NCBI GenBank assembly: GCA_003693705.1
Contig: RBZT01000441.1
Location: 1 to 64,000, forward strand
DNA: 64,000 bases
Source of the DNA: Polymyxa betae
Lineage: Eukaryota; Endomyxa; Phytomyxea; Plasmodiophorida; Plasmodiophoridae
Reading direction: 5' to 3'
Positions 1-10,552 of this stretch are shown here, piece after piece. Numbering within the stretch: position 1 is the first letter of the stretch; every line of letters starts with the position of its first letter. A program made the translations under genes and the position numbers. Below the pieces are notes generated by a model that worked only from the letters and a program-made list of their open reading frames with translations, had not been told where the DNA came from and ran no database searches.

Positions 1-3000
1 TATGCTTACTTTCTCGCCGATTTAGATTCGGATGGTGTCGGATCTTTAAATGTCGGTGCTGCTAATGTTACCGTTTTATCGTCTCTGCCTGTCTTCATTA
101 CCGCGGCTGACGTCGTACTACAATCGGATTGCTTCCTGAATCTTGGTTTTTCTCCTCTACGCTTAAGGTCTACTGGCTCTCGTGGGTTTAATCTATGCTG
201 CCCATGCAATTCTTTAGGTGATTTCGTCTCTTTATGTAGAGCAGAATTACGTCAGATTTCTGCAAAGGGGTCGTGGACGATTACTAGTTATAACATTTCA
301 GTTTTCTCTATCAATGTTCTCGACATTCCGTCAGATGTATATTTAGTGTCCCCTGCTGTCGGCGGTGCCATCAACTTCTTCGATAACGCCGAGTTTTCTT
401 CGCTGAACGCTAGTTCTGTTTCCGGCATTAACATATACTCCAATATCTCTTCTCTGTTTGGTTCGGTAGTTCTGGATGGTGATTCTCTCCTCAATGGATC
501 TGGAAGTACTCTGATTCATGCCTCTGCTAACCTGATGTCCAACAAAAATCTTTTACTTCATCAAAGGTCGGGTGGATCTGTCAATGTCTCTGCTCCTGTG
601 CTTTTCAGCGCTAGCAAGGACGTAGGTGTTTTTGCCCCTGTTTATATTTCGGGTCAAGGCAGATTCTCTTCAATTTCTCAGACTGGAGCGTTCCGGTGTC
701 TTCAGAGTGGATCAGTTCATTCAGTCTCTGCCAACGTGACCTCTTTGATGTTCTCTGCCTCAGATTTCTTGCTAGGTGATTTGTGCTCAGTGAATGCATA
801 TTCAGCCGATTTGATTATTACCCCGTCCCCAAACTCTGGCCTCACAGTTGGTGATAGCTCCCTGGTTTCGATGATTTCTGCCTCAGAGTTATCTCTGTTT
901 AAAACCAGCTTAAACCTTTATCTCGGTGATTCACACACGAGCTTTATATTGCTTTACAATGTGCTGTATACCCACCTTGTTCAGTCTATAACTGTACAAA
1001 CTGCTTCGGATCATGCCTCGAACATCACTGTTTTCGGCAACTTCAACGTTTCGAATCCGGTGATTTCTGAATTAGTTCTCGTTGCCCCATCTATTCATAT
1101 TGAAGGGTTTTTGTCGTGTTTCTGCCATTTGTTTTTGAGACCCTCTGTAGACACCAACATCACCATTGGCTCCGCCGATGGAACCTTTGCCTTTACTGAG
1201 CAATCCCTGAACTTTATTTCAACTAATCGAACTGTCACCATTGGTGGATACTTTGCACAATCTGTATCCGTTTTTCCAATCCAATTCATTACATGTCCTG
1301 GCTGCCTTGAAGTTGTAGCGGCGGATGAATCCTTCTACTTAGGTTCATGGGACAACAGCACGGTGCAGTTTGTCTATCCATCGTCGCTAGCAAATTCCTT
1401 GCCAGAGTTTTCTCTGCAAGAAAAGTCTGTTCGTCTCTCTGTGAAATCTCGAATTGATGAATCTCTAGAGGATTATTTGCACTGCCAAGTTTCTGCCGTT
1501 TTTGCCTCTATATCTGTCAGTCCTGAATTTGGCGCTTTCCAATCTCAAATAACCCAGATAGACAGTCATTCTGTCGATATATTTGGTTCTCCCAAAGATG
1601 TAAAGGCTATTCTGCAAAGTAACATTCAGTATGTCCAACCACTCATGTTTCGGGGAAAGGACGCTGTATCTGTTCGGTTCCCGGAATCTGTCAATTCTGG
1701 AATTTCATTAAGGCAAAGTTTTTTGGAATTTCAGCTAGACCAGCCATTCACTGGATTGCTGTCTACTCTACTTACTGGGCCTTTTACACTTCAAGGCTCC
1801 TTGGCTTCGTTCATGCACCCAGCTGGGATAATATTTGATCCAAACCGGTCATTATTGTATATCAGCGATTCTGGTGCCAATTGCATTCGCGCAACAACCT
1901 TGGATGGCAATGTTACTAATCTCGCAGGGAATTTCAAGGCAGGATTTTCTGACGGTCTGGGTAACCAGGCCCGCTTCAATCGACCTCGAGGGTTAGCCGT
2001 TCTCTCCAACGGGAATGTTCTTGTATGTGATACTGAGAACCATGCTATTCGTTCGATCTCACCAGAAGGAAATGTGACGACTTTGGCATCTGGGTATTCA
2101 GTTTTTCGAAGACCGACATCATTATATTATTCAAACTCGAGCGGTGCAATTTTCATTGCCGACACTGAGAATAATCGTATAGCCCGATTATTCCCGAATG
2201 GATCTGTTTTTACATTTGCTGGGGACGGCCAGTTTGGATATCGCGATGCAGTTTCTGGATTATCGGCTAAGTTTAGGCATCCAACTGGGGTTGTACTTGA
2301 CTCAGCAGGAAACCTATTTGTTGCAGACTCTTTGAATCATTGTGTTCGCAAAGTATCCCCCTCTGGCGCTGTTTCAACTTTTGCAGGCTCTCCTTTATTG
2401 CATGGGTTTGCGGACGGACCTGGCCCAATCGCCCGCTTTCATAAGCCGATCACATTAACCATCGATAGTAGCGACAATCTTTTCGTCTCCGATCTGTACA
2501 ATCACGCTGTCAGGAAAATAACGCCTTCTGGCGTTGTCTCCACAATATCAGGAGGCTATCCTGGTTATGCTGACGGCCCAAGTCTCTCATTAGGCCGTCT
2601 ACAGTATCCGTTTTCTTTAACTATTGCTTCTGATTCATCCATGTATATAGCAGATAGTGGAAATCGCGCTGTTCGCCAAATCCTACCTGTTAATTCGGTT
2701 CCCATTGTCAGTACTGTTGTTCCGCCTTTCTCTACAAGTCGCGGTGGAATCTATGTCAACGTTTCAGGCGTTTTTGATATCGACCCTCCGACACTTTTTT
2801 GCAAGTTTGGAGCAAATGTTATATTCCCAGCGATTTTCCTTCACAATCGTTTGATTCAATGCGTTACCCCGGCCTCTGCCGCTGGTCAATCGCTTCTTCG
2901 CATAATCCATAAATTCAACTATAACGAGCGTTACGATATCAAGCAATACTTATACTCAAGCAATTCTATTCTATTTCGATTTGTGGACTCGAGCTCTCTT

Positions 3001-4489
3001 TATTCAATACGGAAGATCTCACCATCTTATGGCCTCACAAGTGGAGATACTAGAGTGACCATTTTCGGAGATGACTTCTTCAATTCTGTTTCAATTTACT
3101 GTCGCTTTGATCAGCAGATTGTTCGACCTGTGCTATTCAACAGAGGCTATATTGTCTGTAATGCACCTCCTCATGCTGCGGGAAAAGTCCCGGTTGCAAT
3201 AACTTTTGATGGGCAGCAATGGTCCCAAGATTCGAGAGCGCTTTTTGAGTACGGAGAGCGCCCTGGCGTCTTGAGACTTGTTCCTTCTTCAGGTCCGATT
3301 GGCGCTAGAACGCTGATAACCGTACTAGGATCAGGATTTCGGAAGTCGCCTTCGGCTTACTGTTTCTTTGGGCTCGAAAAAGTTCCTGTTGTTTATCAAT
3401 CAAATTCAAGCATACTTTGTGTTACTCCTATCCATATGTTTCCAGAAACGAAAACGTTCACTGTTACCATGAATGGGAATTATGACGATGGTTCTGGTTC
3501 AGGAATCTCTTTCGATTTTGTGCATGGCGTTAAGATATCTAAACTGACTCCTGATATGGGGCCTGCTAGCGGCGGTACCACGGTCAATATCACTGGCTCC
3601 GGTTTCACAGACATTACAGCAAACTTCTGCAAATTTGGAGAATCGGGTCCTGTCTTACCTGTACTGAATAAGACCGACTCATGGGTTATCTGTCAAACCG
3701 GTGCTACAGAGGCTAGGACTGTATCTGTATATTTAGGAAGTGCTATTTCCGATCTCTCTCAGACAGGTGCGTTGAATTTCAGGACGTACTGAATTGTGCT
3801 CACGCCATATTGTAGGCTATAGGACATTCCGCTTCACAGAGCCAGAGTTACTAGCTTCTGTTCGCCCTTCATTTGGACCAGTTTCTGGAGGAACCTCTAT
3901 TACAGTTTCAGGCTTGAACTTTGTGAATACTCCTTCGTTATTGTGCTCCTTTGGAGAAGCAGGCACCACCAAGGGACGCTTCGTCTCGAAGTCAGCACTT
4001 GTCTGTTCAACGCCTGCATATATCTCCGGAGTCGTCGACGTTCGCATAAGCAATAATGGTTACGACTTCTCCGAATCCAGCCAAATCTTTGAATATCGAC
4101 CCAATGAACAAGTCGACTCGATAACTCCCACGTTCGGGTTCATATTCGAGTCCATCAATGTGCACGTTTGGGGTAGGAATTTCTACCACTCCAGTTTGCT
4201 TCGTTGCTATTTTACAGGGGTCTCTATTTCTACTCCAATATTTATTAATAGCATGCACATCATCTGCCCAACACCAAAAGTTCATACACCGACCAACACG
4301 AGTGTTTATATTATGAACAACGGCCAGAATCCATCCAGTACATCATCTCAGTTCCAATACCTTGCTCGTCCGCGAATTTCTCGAGTGTATCCTGACAGTG
4401 CTGCTATTACCGGAGGATCCTCAATCTTACTTACTTTAGAGCAAGGCCAGCAATTCAACAACTGGAGCTGCTCGTTCTCAACTGCTTAA
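1..4489 (+). CDS. Giant secreted/surface protein with beta-helix, NHL and IPT repeats (5' end outside window)
   Basis: Frame 1 is open from the window edge, so the true start lies upstream. One intron (3766-3815, 50 nt) removes an in-frame TGA and rejoins the frame as TGYRTFRF. Bases 1-1790 encode a Ser/Val/Asn-rich region of short strands that looks like a right-handed beta-helix. About 1800-2690 holds five NHL-type blades with repeated patterns such as LFVADSLNHCVRKVSP and DGPGPIARFHKP. After that come IPT/TIG Ig-like domains near 2700, 3000, 3270, 3540, 3850 and 4110, each with P..G...GG and paired Cys. A seventh IPT begins at about 4375 but stops after its first Cys strand, with no membrane anchor. 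NHL plus IPT arrays are typical of large extracellular adhesion proteins of protists. Domain calls are firm; function is inferred. Confidence 0.82.
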
Positions 4490-4715
4490 TCTATCTGTTT
4501 TTAAACCTAGTTAAATATAAAACATCTACCAGTAAACTGTAATAAATTATACTCATTGTTTAATATCATTTGGTGCGAAGATTCGGTGAGAAGGCTTTTT
4601 GTTAGTGTTATATTCGCAACTTCAATTACTGACTTGATTGGAGGGTGAAGCCATTGGAATGTGGACTGTACAAACCGGTATGTCAGTTTAAGCTCTTCGT
4701 TACTGTACTGTTCAG

Positions 4716-6077
4716 ATGTCCTCCTTCACTCTTGATCGTCTTCTTATTCTCCAAGCTGGCCATTGCTTTGCCAGATTCTCAGATGGGGTCTCGATCTGGG
4801 TCGGCGACGCCGGACTTGATTGTGTCGTTATCGATCGCGATGGCTCTCAGCTCTCATATGTCCCCCAATATGCGCCACAATCTCGCTCCAGCATTCGGCA
4901 GCGGCTTCAGTTAGTATTCGCCATTCGGAATCGATTCCATCCAGTTCCAATTGCTTTGGTCAATTTCGTCACGCCTGATGCGAGCCCTTATTCTCATATG
5001 GTTCGATGGCCGCGGTTCCCGGTTTCTTCTCTCTGTAATTTTATTTCCACGAATGAATCTATCGTACATTCTTGTTGCCGTAATTACAGCCTCCGAATTA
5101 TTTATAAGATGCTACATCTAACATTTCCGATTCCGATTTCAGGCAGTAACGGATCTGTTTTCATAGAGCAATTATGGCCTATTGAAGACTGTCCAAACAG
5201 CTGGAGACATGCTGTTAATCTTGCAGTGCTGGCTGAGAACCCGTCTGAAAGTTTAGATGAGATTGTCATCGATATGTCTCTAGCTAAATCCCGGTCACGC
5301 CTTTCTAAAACTCTCTATCAGCACAGCACATCTCTTACATCTCTGGATACCGCCCTACCAGATCACAATCCAGTTATGGTCGAATGGACGCCTGATGGAG
5401 TTTGGCATGTCATTGATAAGGGTCGAGCGATTAGTGCTACGTTTGCTTCTGACCATTCGATCTTACGTTCAAGCAATTTGAAGTTCTTCGAGCATCTATC
5501 GTCATGGTCGCCACCAGCTCTTTATAGTGTCGAACATATTGGGGAGATGGATTTTGCATCGTCTCCTTTACCAATAACATCAGCCATACATCGGGCCTGC
5601 AGATTGCTGCTTCATTATCGTGCCAACAATATTTTAAATCAACAACAAGGCTTGCAAGCAGCGATTGGTCCAGCGATATCAAGTATCAAACGGCATACCT
5701 GCTCTGTGACTTCCGTTGGTGAATTTACATGTTTCGAGGATGGGCGGATCTCGGTTCGGTAAGCAGACTCTTTGGCTGATTGGACACGCTGACTTGTGCT
5801 GTTTTTTAGATTCTTTGACAGGACTATTGTCCATTTAAATCCAGCTCAACAACGATTGGAGCTTATTGTTCGTGATGGCAGCAGTGTCGGTATCAATCTT
5901 CCCTGCAATGATCTAAGTGATGATCTTATAAGTTACGTGCGCTCTACTATTGATTATTTCTACTGGGTCAATATGCCTCCTGAAGAGCGTCAAGAAAATG
6001 AACTGAAGGCGCTGGAGCGTAACAAGCTGATATTGAAAGAACTGCAGCTCACTGAGGCCTTCCTGAACAATTGCTAA
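4716..6077 (+). CDS. C5orf34-like protein of unknown function
   Basis: Two exons: 4716-5758 and 5810-6077. The 51-nt intron (5759-5809, GTAAGC...TTTTAG) joins the frame as ISVRFFDRTIVHLN. The ATG at 4716 opens a frame of about 437 residues. The N-terminus has a small beta domain (ARFSDGVSIWVGDAG) followed by an Arg/Phe-rich stretch ending IRNRF, and the C-terminus has the F.DRT beta domain followed by a charged helix. This two-ended pattern resembles C5orf34 (families once called DUF4524 and DUF4520), related to polo-box-like folds. A short 5' UTR intron ending at 4715 is possible. Assignment rests on remembered family patterns, so it is moderate. Confidence 0.55.
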
Positions 6078-6207
6078 ATTCTGGTCATACAAATGCTGCA
6101 GGCTAGAAGCTTGCGAGCACTTTTACGCTTTATGCAGTAAATGCTTTCGTCAACTTCCGCTGCCTGTCCAGCATGCTTTTAATTTGTTTTCTTCTCACGA
6201 TTCGACG

Positions 6208-6462
6208 ATGGTGAAACTCGCCAGTAAGCTCCTTGTTTATTAATGGAAGTTCCATTGCGCAGCAACGCTATTGTTGCTATCATCAACGATTTTGTATCTA
6301 ACTGCCGCCAATCTGATCTATCTCGTTGATACCAGTGCAAGCTATAGCTGGTGTACTTTGGTCGCCATCAATATTTTGATCGCGTTCCCCTCGTCCGGTT
6401 TCAACAAATGTAGGTTCAAGTTACTGCTAGTACCTGGACATGAAATATCACTGAGAACCTAA
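6208..6462 (+). CDS. Candidate small hydrophobic protein
   Basis: An ATG at 6208 followed by a 39-nt GTAAGC...GCGCAG intron (6224-6262) gives about 71 residues. It starts MVKLATTLLLLSSTILYL and carries two hydrophobic stretches separated by a short polar loop (VDTSASYSW). It could be a small two-pass membrane protein of the endomembrane system. The intron is shorter than most here and I recognise no family, so this could also be chance. The rest of 6078-6613 shows nothing else. Confidence 0.28.
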
Positions 6463-6613
6463 ACATTGGTGACATTCAAGAAGTGACATCAAGCAGTGAA
6501 TTATCACCTTACCACTAATTCACTACAGAACATCAATAATGATTGCACCATACGATCAACAATGAGACCAAATCCTATTACCAAACGAGACCAAATGTGT
6601 ATTATTGAGAGAT

Positions 6614-7588
6614 TTAATTATCATCGCTGTGATCATCGTCATTGCTCTGGGCATCATCGTCGCTGTGGAAGACGGTGTCAAGCTCATCGGTAGTGTCCCT
6701 GAATGGTTCCATCTTCTGCTCATAAGAAGATTGGCTTCTAACTCTATCCACATAGGTGTTAGTAGTCTTCTCTTTAGCTAATGATCGCATCTGTTCACAA
6801 TCAGAATATGTCAGCGAACCCCAATGCCAAAATACCTTAGTAGGCGTCACATAGCCGTCATTAGAGTAAAGGGTTTCGCCTTGGAAACTGCCAGCGAATA
6901 TCTTGATAGGCTGCAAGCAAAACCGGGGACCAATCTCAACCAAGGTCGGGTCAACATTGGCCTTAGAGTTAGACGAATCATACACGATCTGATAATTTCG
7001 GAACCAGATACGACCATCGAGATAGTAGAAGGAGAAAACATGGTCGATGAAAGGCTTGGTCTTAGGATGACCACGAGGGCTCCCGAATATCTGTATGAGC
7101 ATCTGTTTCATTAGCTGAAGCTGAGGAAGTTCGCTGAACAAGGCGTCAAAAGACAGAATTGGACGAGACCCTTTGAGGCAGTTTCCAGTTAATTTCAACT
7201 CATCCATGGTATGAATGTTCTGAGTGAGAAACTTAGCAGACGGTCCATGGGGAGTCTTCGACGCCCAAAGATATAAATCCGAATGGCGACGGGCCTCAAA
7301 GAATAAGCAACTATTGCAGTTATTCATATCACAAACATCATTGACGCCAAACAAGGTGCCCTTGTTGTCGTATTTGCACTCTTTCTTGCTGTGAGGCAGT
7401 AGATTACGAAGATCGTCCATCAGATGGCGATCGCAATGACGGATGCCTTGGGTTGAGAAAACCAGCGTTCTCTGCTTGTTGATATGCTTGGTCTGAGTTT
7501 TACGTCCTGCAGCTATTGCTTCAACATCCTCGACTTTGGTCTTCTTGGCAATATTGCCATCTTCTTTCTGTTGCTTTCTTTTATACAT
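6614..7588 (-). CDS. BRX1: Ribosome biogenesis protein BRX1 (Brix domain)
   Basis: Intronless, 324 residues. BRX1 is a nucleolar Brix-domain protein needed to assemble the 60S ribosomal subunit. The sequence shows a basic N-terminus (MYKRKQQKEDGN), then the Brix core beginning at QRTLVFSTQGIRHCDRHLM, followed by DLRNLLPHSKKECKYD and CNSCLFFEARRHSDLYLW, and the late motif FIDHVFSFYYLDGRIWFRNY. The tail is acidic (DDDAQSNDDDHSDDN), usual for the family. I chose the ATG at 7588 because the longer frame upstream has only a non-ATG start and its sequence is not Brix-like. Length matches BRX1 (about 290-350 residues). Confidence 0.93.
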   Translation of the reverse strand: MYKRKQQKEDGNIAKKTKVEDVEAIAAGRKTQTKHINKQRTLVFSTQGIRHCDRHLMDDLRNLLPHSKKECKYDNKGTLFGVNDVCDMNNCNSCLFFEARRHSDLYLWASKTPHGPSAKFLTQNIHTMDELKLTGNCLKGSRPILSFDALFSELPQLQLMKQMLIQIFGSPRGHPKTKPFIDHVFSFYYLDGRIWFRNYQIVYDSSNSKANVDPTLVEIGPRFCLQPIKIFAGSFQGETLYSNDGYVTPTKVFWHWGSLTYSDCEQMRSLAKEKTTNTYVDRVRSQSSYEQKMEPFRDTTDELDTVFHSDDDAQSNDDDHSDDN

Positions 7589-7966
7589 AGCTGCTGGATT
7601 GAAGACAACGCTATCACCAAACTGTACAGAGGAGATTGTTCCAGAAAGGGTGATTCGCACTCCGTGACGGACTTTTGACCAAATGCGATTCCCTCGAAAA
7701 AACAAAAAAACCCATCAGTCATCATCAAACGTCATCGTTGAAGCTATTTACTTTATTGTTATTATATCACGAGGTGAAATAAAAGACCATGAAATCATCA
7801 CAGACCTTCTACCGATGTGCTTAGCTTATCTAATTCTTGCACGATTCGCCCAAATTGAAAAGGTCTTTTGGGTGCCAAAGGATTCGAAGCTGCATCCATA
7901 GCATCCAAGTTCTCGATTCTATTACACAGTGCTATCAGGTGAAAAAATACACGCTAAATGCTTTGA

Positions 7967-9111
7967 TTACGCATGGAAAAATGCTCGAAGTTGTCTAAGG
8001 CTGCTACATAACTTGCTGATTTGGGCATCTCGCTCCTGGACCTTCTTCTCTAACGAGATTGTGACCTTCTCTTTCTTTCGCCTGCTATCAGCAGCTTTAT
8101 CCAGTGACTTCTGCGTACTGGCCAGCATCTTGTCACTTTGCGTTAACTGTCGTCGGGTCTAAGGCGTGGCAATTCAATTTCTTCATGCATTGGGATATCG
8201 TGCTTAAAAGTCAGACCTGCTCTAATTCACTCTCCAGAGACATCTGAGAATGCTTAGCAAGTGTTAATGCTTGATTTAGGTGGACCTTATCGCGTTCAAT
8301 CTAAACATCTTACTTAGCTGCGATATCATCAACAAGAAACAGATACGTTGCCATATCGCTGATTGAGCTGATCCAGATCAGCCTGTAATTTCGCAATCTG
8401 TTGTGCAGCTTGCTGATTCTCATTCGTTGTATGACGGTTCACATCCAGAACCTGATAATAATCTTGTCGTAATGTATCCAGATCCGTCGTCAATTTTGAC
8501 ACTTGTTGTCGTAAAGCGCTCAAATCCGAAAGGTGAGTTCGTTGGATCGACTCAAGTTCTGATACACGAGATTTCGACTCGTTTAGTTCTGCCTAATATG
8601 AACGTAATGGGCGCCTGATATTCTCATCAGCAAATGGGAAGACCTGTAGTTGATCTCGACACTTCTCCGATTTCTGCAAACAATCCAGGCGTTCTTCATC
8701 AAACTTAGCAGCGCGATCGAGAGCCGCTTCCAGCTGTTTCGAGCGACTCTCAACGTCAGCGATTTTGAGATGAAGTGCATGTTGACCTTTCTGCAGATGA
8801 TACCGTTCTAATCGCATCTCATCAGATTCTGATATGAACGCGTCAATAGATGTCCACAGATCAGAAATCGCAGCTGTTGCATTATTCTTCTATAGGAGAT
8901 GTGTTAGCCATAGTCGATGGCAGAAGTGTTCAGGAAATTCAACCTGGACTTGAAATACAAGGACCTCAATCTTCGAACAATCTGTCTCTTGGTATTCTAG
9001 ATCACGACGAAGCTCGGAACAAAGATGATCGAACTCGTGATAATAGTCTGGTGTAGCACCTGGTTCCAATACATAATGGTCTTCTCCAACCTGGGATGAT
9101 GATCTATCCAT
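7967..9111 (-). CDS. Coiled-coil protein, unidentified
   Basis: Five exons joined by four GT-AG introns of roughly 46-58 nt (for example 8890-8943) give one continuous frame from ATG 9111 to TAA at 7967. The product is about 300 residues and almost entirely heptad-rich: EFDHLCSELRRDLEYQE, SRSKQLEAALDRAAKFDEE, LRQQVSKLTTDLDTLRQDY, IAKLQADLDQLNQ and EKVTISLEKKVQERDAQISK. It has no globular domain or membrane segment. Such proteins are commonly basal-body, centrosomal or axonemal, which would fit the flagellar gene DRC7 in this window, but no family is recognised. The exon structure is well supported because every junction restores the heptads. Confidence 0.7.
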
Positions 9112-9248
9112 GAAATCATAGAGACTGGATCATCATCATTAATGGCATTTCTACACCTACTCGGCACAGGACGTCTATATAAAGTCCGACATTTTCGAAA
9201 GGATTTTATCTCTAAAGTAAGAAGAATGGTACATATACAATAGGATGC

Positions 9249-10365
9249 TTAACGCCATGTTACTGGAACCTCATCTAGATTGCAGCCTCAATAACGAAGC
9301 AGATAGAGAGAGGACTAATAAACAAACCTGTTCTATAACGTTGTGTTGTGGTAGATTCATGCAGAGGCGTCGTCGCACCCGCCTTAAACATCAAACATCC
9401 CGCATGAGCGATCATAGCACCATTGTCGATCGCATACCTATCAGCAATCAAACATGGGCCAGCATTCTTTCACTCGGCAGCAGCAGCGCCAACCAACCTT
9501 TCATCGATTGTGCAGACCGTTGCACTACGTTGTTGGCACATTCTGCCCATCATCTGCTGCAAGCGTTCATTACAGCCGACGCCGCCGACGATCAGGACGC
9601 TATCGTGACCACAATGTGCCATAGCTCGTTCAGTGACTTCGACGAGCATAGCGAAGATCGTTTCTTGCAGCGAATAGCACAGATCAGCTTCGGTACATTC
9701 GCCGCTGGCCAGCAACGTCTTCGCCGACGATTGAATGAACGTGAGGAGGCCGGCGAACGACACGTCCATGCCTTTGACCACGTAAGGTAGCTCGATCAGC
9801 TTCGTGCCTTTCCTGGCCAATATCTCGATATTATAACCAGGAGATGGGTCGTTGGAAAGACCCAGATCGCGAGCGAATCGATCGAGGCAGTTGCCGACAG
9901 CAATATCGATGGTTTCACCGAATATTCGATATCTGCCATTAGCATAGGAGATGATCTGTGTATTACCACCAGAGACGTATAATACAGCTGGATTATCAGC
10001 TTTAGTAACTGAACGACCCATTTCTATATGACCAATGCAATGATTAACACCAACTAATGGCAACGACCAAAGCTGGCTTAGAATGCGGGCGACAACGGCG
10101 ACCGCCTGCAAAGGCGCTCCCATCCCGGGACCTTTCGTGTAAGCGATCAAATCGAGTTTGTCGGGAGATAGGTTTGCCTGGCAAAGGGCGTCTTTAATCA
10201 GCGCAATGATCCATTGCTGATGGTGCTGGGCGGTTTCTCGAGGCAGAAATCCGGTCCCAGGAGGCGTCACAAACGTGTGGCGAACATTGGCGAGGATGTT
10301 GGCGTCTTCATCGACGATACCGATGCCGAGTTTGTTGGCGGACCCCTCCAAGCCCAGCACGATCA
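9249..10365 (-). CDS. KAE1: tRNA N6-threonylcarbamoyladenosine synthase subunit KAE1/OSGEP
   Basis: Catalytic subunit of the KEOPS complex, which adds threonylcarbamoyl to A37 of ANN-decoding tRNAs. ATG at 10365 gives [17 protein letters not shown]. The metal-binding [10 protein letters not shown] motif and the ASKHA-fold glycine motifs YVSGGNTQI and [11 protein letters not shown] are present. The frame apparently stops at 9470, but an intron starting in the codon after TIDE restores [14 protein letters not shown], the family's C-terminal signature. A further 53-nt intron leads to [10 protein letters not shown] and stop at 9249. The N-terminus lacks a mitochondrial presequence, so this is the cytosolic KAE1 rather than the QRI7/OSGEPL1 form. 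Confidence 0.93.
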
Positions 10366-10552
10366 TAACAACGCCAGCAGACAATTAGCAAATTGATCAA
10401 GAATGCGCCTACAAACCCTAACCCTGGACATTTCCAGCATGTAGAGTTTTGAAAAGTCCCAAAACAAAGAACAAAATGCGTACGCAGAAATGAAAAACTG
10501 CGCGCAGTGAACGAGAGCACTTTGATAAAGATGTGTTTTAATATGAAAGAAT

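Noticed and set aside
346-348. GTG as the start of the large NHL/IPT gene
   Set aside because: The same frame is open back to base 1, so the gene begins outside the window.
3790-3792. TGA as the end of the large NHL/IPT gene
   Set aside because: It lies inside a 50-nt GT-AG intron (3766-3815); splicing continues into two more full IPT domains.
9245-9790. 181-codon plus-strand frame
   Set aside because: It lies over KAE1 exons on the other strand, which have clear family motifs.
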